Positions 9,098 through 14,731 of a stretch of 14,731 nucleotides of DNA are shown here, piece after piece. How positions within the stretch are numbered: the stretch's first letter is position 1; every line of letters begins with the position of its first letter. Origin of the DNA: an uncultured Prevotella sp. (lineage in GTDB: Bacteria; Bacteroidota; Bacteroidia; Bacteroidales; Bacteroidaceae); NCBI GenBank assembly GCA_900547085.1, contig URFI01000029.1:1-14731 (forward strand), in the 5' to 3' direction. The translations under genes and the position numbers were made by a program. A model generated the notes under the pieces. The model was not told the origin of the DNA and made no database searches. It saw only the letters and a program-made list of their open reading frames with translations.

Positions 9098-9105
9098 CAA
9101 AGTTA
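9098..9105 (-). promoter_or_regulatory. Bacteroidetes -7 promoter box (TAACTTTG) for the GH2-susC-susD operon
   Basis: The minus strand carries a perfect TAnnTTTG match about 32 bases before the chosen ATG at 9066. Transcription would start near 9091. There is no good TTTG at -33, which would fit a promoter that depends on an activator. The same box, base for base, lies upstream of the propeller sensor gene. Confidence 0.55.
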
Positions 9106-9598
9106 GAGTATTATTCAGGCTGGCAGGGGTAATATTGTGTTTTTGTTCTGTAATATTGTTTATAACTGACAAATTTCAAAAATTACATGAAGACTACGTA
9201 GTAGACTCTCAAAAAGACGAGATAGCATTTTTGAGGTTCGACTAAATACTATCCTGTTGAGTCAAAAAAAGTTTTTTCAATTCATTTTTCATCTTAAAGT
9301 TTCAATTCGGAAAAGTATTACTTGCTTCAGACTTCAACTTATCCACGTCACGAGTATATTTCTCGGTGTGTTTCAATCCGCTTGGCCACAACAAGTAGAC
9401 GACGGTATTGTTGTTGGCTTCATTATTGATGATATTCACAGCAAAGCTGTGACGAACACAATGCCAAACTTAAATACCTGTTCATGCTCTGCACCGAATC
9501 TTTGCTTCCAATGTAAGTATTTCTTATTCGATTGGCGTTTTTCAGTTGTACAGGGTTGGCTCTCGTTTCTCCCTTTTTGTACTTAGTCCTGATACGAA
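9106..9598. other. Gene-poor stretch with hairpins; no supported gene
   Basis: About 490 bases hold no convincing gene. Structures seen are a 10-bp palindrome ACTACGTAGT (9193-9202), an inverted repeat CTCAAAAA/TTTTTGAG (9208-9215 and 9228-9235), and a 7-bp hairpin TCACAGC/GCTGTGA with a 3-base loop (9436-9452). On the minus strand two successive frames read like eroded protein: one runs IRIRTKYKKGETRANPVQL onward to a stop near 9424, and a shifted frame reads FAVNIINNEANNNTVVYLL to a stop near 9304. I cannot assign either to a family. A plus-strand frame at 9257-9586 (109 codons) has no recognisable features and opposes all neighbouring genes. This could be a dead gene or simply spacer. Confidence 0.35.
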
Positions 9599-9632
9599 TA
9601 ACGGCTGATTACTCAATGAGTATCAGCCGTTA
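9599..9632 (-). terminator. Hairpin terminator downstream of the acetyltransferase gene
   Basis: TAACGGCTGAT (9599-9609) pairs perfectly with ATCAGCCGTTA (9622-9632). The inner bases ACTC/GAGT can extend the stem past one bulged T. It lies about 100 bases beyond the stop of the acetyltransferase gene. The better T-rich tail (TAATATTTTAAT) is on the plus strand, while the minus-strand tail is weak, so the direction is uncertain. It may act both ways and insulate the PUL. Confidence 0.5.
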
Positions 9633-9730
9633 ATATTTTAATGGGGGCAAATGGATAGCAAGAATAACACCACTCCTTCTACGCTTTATCCACTTTACAC
9701 ACGATATCCTAATTTGTTGCCACAGTTTGT

Positions 9731-10246
9731 TCAGATTAGTTTTTCAAAAGCCTTTCTGTCGCCTTTGGCACCATAGTGTATTTGACCACAATAGGTGTAG
9801 CCCAGATGTGGAAGGATGCTCAGCATCTCAACGTTGTCATAGTTGGTGTCAACCTTGATGCTATGAACGCCTTGCGAGGCTGCCCATTTTTCGGCCTCGT
9901 GGAAGAAGCGCTTGGACAGTCCGTGCCCTCGGTGATGGGGGCTAACGGCAAGCCTGTGAATCACCACATAGTCTTGTTCGCTGAGCCAAGAACCTTCGAG
10001 ATGAGCATATTCGGGTTCGCCGTTCACGGCAAGTTTGGCGTATGCGGCTACCTCTCCATCGACGGTAAGAATGTAAGCGTCTCCTCCGATGATGTCATCC
10101 TCAATCAGTTCTCGCGATGGATAGTCCTTTGTCCACTGTTTTCTGCCGTTGGTCAGCATGAGGTTGCGAGCCGTGTCCAACAGCGTCCACGCCTCTTCCA
10201 AATCTGCGGTTGTAGCTTTTCGGAATACGATTCGTGTGGTATGCAT
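9731..10246 (-). CDS. GNAT-family N-acetyltransferase
   Basis: A 171-residue cytoplasmic acetyltransferase with the GNAT fold. It would move an acetyl group from acetyl-CoA to an amine. The acetyl-CoA-binding motif A is clear: VIHRLAVSPHHRGHG, with the R/Q-x-x-G-x-G/A-type loop at R106-G107-H108-G109. It is followed by the helix LSKRFFHEAEKWA and the C-terminal motif B region, IKVDTNYDNVEMLSILPHLGY. The ATG at 10246 begins MHTTRIVFRKAT, a normal start just before the first strand. A GTG at 10282 would add 12 unstructured residues and is less likely. It lies 58 bases after the stop of the larger GH2 gene and could share its transcript. The acetyl acceptor is unknown, and I see no link to glycan use beyond proximity. 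Confidence 0.88.
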   Translation of the reverse strand: MHTTRIVFRKATTADLEEAWTLLDTARNLMLTNGRKQWTKDYPSRELIEDDIIGGDAYILTVDGEVAAYAKLAVNGEPEYAHLEGSWLSEQDYVVIHRLAVSPHHRGHGLSKRFFHEAEKWAASQGVHSIKVDTNYDNVEMLSILPHLGYTYCGQIHYGAKGDRKAFEKLI

Positions 10247-10304
10247 GTGTGTTAATTTACTCGTTCGAGTGTGGTGAACCACTTGAACAATCTCTTTCTT
10301 TCAT

Positions 10305-12692
10305 TTACAGTGTGTGATGTGCGCCGAATCCAAATTTAGGGGCTTTGACGGTTAAATGCACTTGCCCTTTCAGCCCGTTGCTTTGCGCTGTTACCACCAA
10401 TTTGCCGTGGAAAAGGTGCATATTGGGGAGGTGGAAAGGCTCTAATGACGTGGCGTCGCCATTGCAGACAGCCTTGAAACGAGCAGCACCTGACACTTCA
10501 AAGAGCAATAGGTCATTGGCATCTGGACAGAGATTGCCGTCTTTGTCTACCATACTAATGGTGTAATACAGCAAGTCTTTGCCGTCGTTTGCGAGCTGTT
10601 GCTTGTCTACTTCAATCTTGAGTGCATGAGGCGCACCGGCGGTGTGAATGGTTTGTTGAGCCACTTCATTGCCCTTTTCGTCGTAAGCCACCACCCTCAG
10701 TTCGCCCGGCTCATACACTACGTTGTTCCAGCGCAAGCGGTAACGGTCTAATTTGGATGCCTTGTTCTTCTTGATGCGTCCTTGACTCTTGCCATTGACA
10801 AAGAGTTCGGCTTCGGGATAACTCGTATAACAGTACACGGGTGTTACCTTTCCCTCACGTCCATGCCATGTCCAATGTGGCAAGAGGTGCAGGGTGGGAG
10901 AGGAAGTGTTCCACACCGAACGATACAGGTAATAGCGATCTTTGGGTAAGCCTGCCAAGTCGACTGGTGCAAAGTAGCTGCTTCGTGAGGGCCAATAGCT
11001 GTAATAAGGAGTGGGTTCACCGATGTAATCGATGCCTGTCCACACGAATTGACCGATAGAGTAGGGCAGATCGTCTTGTTTGGCAAAGTCTTCATCGGGG
11101 TAACTGCCCCAGCTCACCTTCTCCACGTCGTACGATGAGCATTGTCCATCATCGTAGGTCGCCATATTTTTCTCTTCTACAGGGAATTTATATACCCCTC
11201 TTGAACTCACTGCTGACGATGTTTCCGAGCCCAACAAGAACCCTTGTGGCAGCTTGTCGATGAGTTTTTCGTAAAGGAAGACACGATAATTAAAGCCCGG
11301 TACGTCTGTGGCAGCATAGAAACCGCAATCGACGCTACCCTCTGGATTGTCCACACCGCAAGTGACGGTGCGTGTAGAATCGAGGCTATGGCAAAATTTC
11401 ACCATGGCTTTGGCACGCTCTGTACCCTGTTGATTGGCTTGTTCGGGTATCTCGTTGCCAATGCTCCACATCACGATAGATGGATGATTGCGATGCCCTA
11501 AAATCAGATTTGTAAGGTCTTTGCGCCACCATTCATCGTAAAACCGGTTGTAACCATTCTTTACCTTTGGCTCTTTCCATGCGTCAAAGCTCTCTGCCAT
11601 GACCATCATCCCCATGGAGTCGCACACCTGCATTTGCATTTGCGAAGGCATGTTGTGCGCAGTACGGATAGCATCTACACCCATATCTTTCATGATGCGT
11701 ATCTGTCGAATCATGGCAGCCTTGTTGGCAGCCGCACCAAGAGGTCCTAAATCGTGGTGTAGACATACGCCCTTGAACTTTCGTGTGATGCCATTGAGCT
11801 GAAAGCCGTGCTCTTTCGTAATGGCTATGGTGCGGATTCCCACCTGTTGTGAGGTGGCATCCAAGGTTTTGCAGCCTCGTTTCACGCAGATTTGTAACGT
11901 GTAGAGATAGGGATGTTCGGGACTCCAAAGTTGTGGATTCTTGATGTTCAACGTCGTTGCCACATCTCCTTTCGCATCGTTTTCCACCGTATTCTGTGCA
12001 ACTGTCCTACCGTCTTTGTCTTTTAGGATAATGTGCGTCTTGAGTTTGTCGTTCTCTTTGAGTCCCTTGGTTTGTGCATTCACGGCAATCTCTGCTCCCT
12101 GTTGTGAAACGGAGAGGGTGCGGAAATACGTTTGCCAAGGGTCTATATAGGTTTTATTGGTCGTAATCAGCGTTACTGGGCGATATAGTCCAGCTCCCGG
12201 ATACCACCTGCTGCTCTCCTCCAAGTTGTTCAGTTTAACCAATATCTCATTGCCCCCACGTTTTAAGTAGGGCGTGATATCAATGCGAAAAGCGTTGTAT
12301 CCATACGCCCACCGACCCGCTTCCGTGCCATTGACATAGACAACAGGTTCGCTCATGGCACCATCGAAATAAAGTTCGGTGCGTGCATCGAGGTCGCGCA
12401 CGTTGATGGTGGTGCGATATTCGCCACGTCCCAACCAAGGCAGTCCGCCCGAACGTCCCGTGTGCCAAATAGGGGTGCGTTGTCCGTCTTGCGTGATACC
12501 TAAGAATTGGCGATCCCACTGCTTGTCAAATGGTCCTTTGATAGCCCAGTCGTGTGGCACTGTTACTGGTTCCCATGCATCGCCATTGCGAGAGAATTGC
12601 CATGAGGAAAGTTCTTTTTCCACTCTTTTTTGTGCCATGCAAGCACCACTCAAGGCTAAGAAAGCCAATAAGATAAAGGTTTTGTTAGTCAT
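10305..12692 (-). CDS. Secreted GH2 beta-galactosidase-like enzyme with DUF4982 and C-terminal domain
   Basis: The 795-residue product is a retaining exo-glycosidase of family GH2, of the kind usually annotated as beta-galactosidase in Bacteroidetes. A signal peptide ends near ACMA (residue 20). A cysteine at 18 is not in a proper lipobox, so a soluble periplasmic protein is expected. Domains in order: sugar-binding jelly roll (about 27-180, with the family motif SRWYPGAGLYRPV), immunoglobulin-like (185-287), and TIM barrel (294-590). A DUF4982-type domain (about 610-670; AELFVNGKSQG) and a GH2 C-terminal beta domain (about 685-785) follow. The acid/base is in WSIGNE (N413-E414) and the nucleophile is in LLGSETSS (E490), so it should be active. 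It sits 104 bases downstream of lgt and 58 upstream of the acetyltransferase gene, and it is not next to susC/susD. No perfect TAnnTTTG box precedes it. Substrate choice among beta-galactosides or related sugars is not settled by sequence. Confidence 0.92.
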   Translation of the reverse strand: MTNKTFILLAFLALSGACMAQKRVEKELSSWQFSRNGDAWEPVTVPHDWAIKGPFDKQWDRQFLGITQDGQRTPIWHTGRSGGLPWLGRGEYRTTINVRDLDARTELYFDGAMSEPVVYVNGTEAGRWAYGYNAFRIDITPYLKRGGNEILVKLNNLEESSRWYPGAGLYRPVTLITTNKTYIDPWQTYFRTLSVSQQGAEIAVNAQTKGLKENDKLKTHIILKDKDGRTVAQNTVENDAKGDVATTLNIKNPQLWSPEHPYLYTLQICVKRGCKTLDATSQQVGIRTIAITKEHGFQLNGITRKFKGVCLHHDLGPLGAAANKAAMIRQIRIMKDMGVDAIRTAHNMPSQMQMQVCDSMGMMVMAESFDAWKEPKVKNGYNRFYDEWWRKDLTNLILGHRNHPSIVMWSIGNEIPEQANQQGTERAKAMVKFCHSLDSTRTVTCGVDNPEGSVDCGFYAATDVPGFNYRVFLYEKLIDKLPQGFLLGSETSSAVSSRGVYKFPVEEKNMATYDDGQCSSYDVEKVSWGSYPDEDFAKQDDLPYSIGQFVWTGIDYIGEPTPYYSYWPSRSSYFAPVDLAGLPKDRYYLYRSVWNTSSPTLHLLPHWTWHGREGKVTPVYCYTSYPEAELFVNGKSQGRIKKNKASKLDRYRLRWNNVVYEPGELRVVAYDEKGNEVAQQTIHTAGAPHALKIEVDKQQLANDGKDLLYYTISMVDKDGNLCPDANDLLLFEVSGAARFKAVCNGDATSLEPFHLPNMHLFHGKLVVTAQSNGLKGQVHLTVKAPKFGFGAHHTL

Positions 12693-12796
12693 GAATAAAA
12701 GGTTTGTTAATCATTATTATGTTCATCAGCACCCACCTTACTTCTTTCAAAGTAGGATGGATGCCTCAGTAAGTCTTAGCGTAGGGGGAGAAAATA

Positions 12797-13645
12797 TCAT
12801 TTCGCTCCCAACTTTTTCATCCATTTTCCACCCCTCATGCAAGCAATGCCAAGGATGATGAAAGGAATGCTCAACAGTTGTCCCATGTTGAAAATCATGC
12901 CCGACTCGAAGTCTACTTGTATATCCTTGGTGTATTCTATGAAGAAGCGGAACGTGAAAATGAGGGTCAGACACAAGCCGAAATAGAAGCCAGTGCCCAC
13001 CTCTTTGGAGGTTCGCTTGTAGAAATGCAGCATGACGAAGAAGAAGACAAAGTAGGCAATCGCCTCGTACAACTGTCCTGGGTGGCGTGGCGTCATGTCT
13101 ACCCGCTCAAAGATAAAAGCCCAAGGCACATTGGTTGGTGTGCCGATAATCTCGCTGTTCATGAGGTTGCCCAAACGGATAAAGCACGCAGTGATAGGGG
13201 TAGCGATGGCAATGTCGTCGAGTACATGCCACAAGTTCATGCCTGTTTTGCGATAGTACAGATAGAGTGCCACCATGAGTCCTATCGTACCACCGTGCGA
13301 AGCCAATCCCTCGTACCCCGTAAACTTCCATGAACCGTCCGCCATTTGGTGAATAGGCAGGAACATTTCAACGACATGCGTCCACGAAGACAAAAAGTAT
13401 TCGGGCTGATAGAACAGGCAGTGTCCCAATCGGGCACCAATTAAAATGCCCAAAAAGCAATATATAAACAGCGGATCGAAATACGCATCCTTCACCTTTT
13501 GGTCGTTATAGAGCCATTTCACGATGAAGTATGCCAAGGCAAGTCCTATCAACCAGCAGGTTGAATACCAACGAATGGCAAAATTGCCGATGCGGAATAT
13601 CTCTAAATCAGGATTCCACAGGATGTAAAGTAGGTGGTCTATCAT
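12797..13645 (-). CDS. lgt: Prolipoprotein diacylglyceryl transferase
   Basis: This integral inner-membrane enzyme moves diacylglycerol from phosphatidylglycerol to the lipobox cysteine of prolipoproteins, the first step of lipoprotein maturation. The 282-residue length is normal. Signature parts are present: SHGGTIG (H117, equivalent to E. coli H103), RLGNLMNSEIIGTPT (R157, equivalent to R143), RHPGQLYEA, and FRFFIEY (R233 and E237, equivalent to R239 and E243). Several hydrophobic segments are visible, including about 28-45, 57-78, 195-207, 218-235 and 255-268. The ATG at 13645 places the usual short periplasmic N-terminus before the first membrane span. It follows ychF by 67 bases and is probably co-transcribed with it. 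SusD-type lipoproteins such as the one in this window would be its clients. Confidence 0.97.
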   Translation of the reverse strand: MIDHLLYILWNPDLEIFRIGNFAIRWYSTCWLIGLALAYFIVKWLYNDQKVKDAYFDPLFIYCFLGILIGARLGHCLFYQPEYFLSSWTHVVEMFLPIHQMADGSWKFTGYEGLASHGGTIGLMVALYLYYRKTGMNLWHVLDDIAIATPITACFIRLGNLMNSEIIGTPTNVPWAFIFERVDMTPRHPGQLYEAIAYFVFFFVMLHFYKRTSKEVGTGFYFGLCLTLIFTFRFFIEYTKDIQVDFESGMIFNMGQLLSIPFIILGIACMRGGKWMKKLGAK

Positions 13646-13656
13646 ATTGTTTTGTT

Positions 13657-13703
13657 ATTGGGCTTATTAGCCTTATTAGCCTTATTAGCCTAATTAGCCC
13701 AAT
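13657..13703. repeat. Four 9-bp tandem repeats inside an imperfect inverted repeat
   Basis: Between ychF and lgt the plus strand has CTTATTAGC three times without gaps (13663-13689), then a variant CTAATTAGC (13690-13698). The outer parts form a 14-base inverted repeat with one mismatch: ATTGGGCTTATTAG (13657-13670) against CTAATTAGCCCAAT (13690-13703). It occupies most of the 67-base spacer. It could be a hairpin terminator/attenuator with slippage-prone repeats, or a short dispersed genomic repeat. Confidence 0.75.
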
Positions 13704-13712
13704 TGTTGATTG

Positions 13713-14731
13713 TTAAACATTAAAGCGGAAGTGCATGATGTCACCGTCTTGCACCACGTATTCCTTGCCCTCGATACCTAATTTTCCAGCCTCACGGACG
13801 GCACTTTCGCTGCCATATTTGATGTAATCATCGTATTTGATGACCTCTGCCCGGATAAAACCTTTCTCGAAATCGGTATGGATGACGCCAGCACATTGTG
13901 GCGCTTTCCAGCCTTTGTGGTATGTCCAAGCCTTTACTTCCATTTCGCCAGCCGTGATGAAGGTTTGCAGATTGAGCAGCGAATAAGCCTTTTTGATGAG
14001 GCGGTTCACGCCACTTTCGGTCAATCCCAACTCTTCTAAAAACATTTGCTTGTCCTCGTAGGTCTCCAAAGATGCAATATCCTCTTCTGTCTTGGCGGCA
14101 ATCACCATGGCTTCAGCACCCTCTTCTTGGGCAATTTTCTCTATTTGGGCACTATAAGCGTTGCCCTCTTTGGCACTTGCCTCGTCCACATTGCACACAT
14201 ACAGTACGGGTTTGGTGGTCAGCAGAAACAGGTTGTGCGCTGCCTCCTCTTCTTCCTTGGTGTCGAATGAAACTGTTCGTGCGTTCTTTCCTTGCTCCAA
14301 CACCTCTTTGTAGGCTTCTAATACGGTAACAAGCGTCTTGGCTTCCTTGTTGCCCGAAGCAGCTATTTTTTGCTGTTTGGATAGTTGTGCCTCAATGGTC
14401 TCCAAGTCTTTGAGTTGCAATTCGGTGTCAATCACCTCTTTGTCACTGACGGGATTCACCGCCATACCGCCTTCGCGTACCACGTTGTCATCGTCGAAAC
14501 AGCGGATAACGTGTATCAGCGCATCACATTCGCGTATGTTTCCAAGGAATTTGTTGCCCAAGCCTTCGCCTTTAGACGCTCCCATTACCAATCCTGCAAT
14601 GTCTACTATCTCGCATGTGGCAGGCACAATGCGTCCCGGATGCACAATCTCTGCTAATTTGGTGAGCCGTTCATCGGGTACTGTTATCACGCCCACGTTG
14701 GGCTCAATCGTACAAAAAGGAAAATTTGCTG
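13713..14731 (-). CDS. ychF: Ribosome-associated P-loop ATPase/GTPase YchF (5' end beyond window)
   Basis: This Obg-related TRAFAC protein binds ribosomes and hydrolyses ATP in preference to GTP; it has been linked to translation and stress responses. The frame runs open to the window edge and reads ANFPFCTIEPNVGV at the truncated end, a family hallmark. About 27 N-terminal residues, including the P-loop, are therefore outside the window, and the GTG at 14696 is an internal valine codon. Visible motifs are the Walker B/G3 region IVDIAGLVMGASKGEGLGN, the G4-equivalent NVDE in YVCNVDEA, which fits relaxed guanine specificity, a coiled-coil segment around QLKDLETIEAQLSKQQ, and the TGS-like C-terminus ending VQDGDIMHFRFNV. 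Length and ending match intact family members of about 365 residues. It probably shares a transcript with lgt. Confidence 0.97.
   Translation of the reverse strand, partial: ANFPFCTIEPNVGVITVPDERLTKLAEIVHPGRIVPATCEIVDIAGLVMGASKGEGLGNKFLGNIRECDALIHVIRCFDDDNVVREGGMAVNPVSDKEVIDTELQLKDLETIEAQLSKQQKIAASGNKEAKTLVTVLEAYKEVLEQGKNARTVSFDTKEEEEAAHNLFLLTTKPVLYVCNVDEASAKEGNAYSAQIEKIAQEEGAEAMVIAAKTEEDIASLETYEDKQMFLEELGLTESGVNRLIKKAYSLLNLQTFITAGEMEVKAWTYHKGWKAPQCAGVIHTDFEKGFIRAEVIKYDDYIKYGSESAVREAGKLGIEGKEYVVQDGDIMHFRFNV

Noticed and set aside
9193..9202. Palindrome ACTACGTAGT as an attachment or operator site
   Set aside because: A single 10-bp palindrome is not enough; there is no integrase, no second copy in the window and no target duplication.
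9257..9586. Plus-strand open frame of 109 codons in the gap upstream of the PUL
   Set aside because: It has no recognisable domain, opposes every neighbouring gene and lacks a promoter box. The hairpin after it would fit as a plus-strand terminator, but that alone does not make a gene.
12379..13333. Plus-strand open frames opposite the larger GH2 gene and lgt
   Set aside because: They are shadows of conserved genes, with low-complexity composition and no motifs.
13657..13703. Possible CRISPR-like array in the tandem repeats
   Set aside because: The units are only 9 bp and directly adjacent with no spacers, and no cas gene is present.

Overview
The window looks like chromosomal DNA from a gut- or oral-type Bacteroidetes, most likely Prevotella or a close relative. 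The evidence is a SusC/SusD pair, a periplasmic propeller sensor of the hybrid two-component type, secreted family 2 glycoside hydrolases, and promoter -7 boxes of the Bacteroidetes form TAnnTTTG. The genus is inferred from style, not proven. Every convincing gene lies on the minus strand, so transcription runs from high to low coordinates.

Right end (about 10.2-14.7 kb, upstream in transcription): the GTPase/ATPase gene ychF (its first ~27 codons lie outside the window), a short spacer with four 9-bp tandem repeats, the lipoprotein-maturation gene lgt, a secreted 795-residue GH2 beta-galactosidase-like enzyme, and a small GNAT acetyltransferase. A hairpin (9599-9632) lies downstream of the acetyltransferase. 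A gene-poor stretch of about 500 bases follows.

Middle (1.85-9.1 kb): a compact polysaccharide utilization locus (PUL). It starts with a perfect TAACTTTG box, followed by a secreted 616-residue GH2 hydrolase, a SusC-type TonB-dependent transporter and a SusD-type glycan-binding lipoprotein, and it ends at a 17-bp perfect hairpin. The GH2 enzyme would cut oligosaccharides, probably in the periplasm, and SusC/SusD would bind and import the glycan. The substrate cannot be read from the sequence.

Left end (1-1.85 kb): a degraded relic of an IS30-family transposase sits just upstream of a regulator gene. The regulator keeps a signal peptide and about ten propeller repeats, then ends abruptly at position 14. 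It lacks the Y_Y_Y, membrane, kinase, receiver and AraC parts of a full hybrid sensor. The locus therefore shows signs of insertion-driven decay around its presumed regulator. I found no tRNA, rRNA, CRISPR array or clearly new biological system. The points most worth checking are the regulator truncation, the IS30 relic and the unexplained gap at 9.1-9.6 kb.
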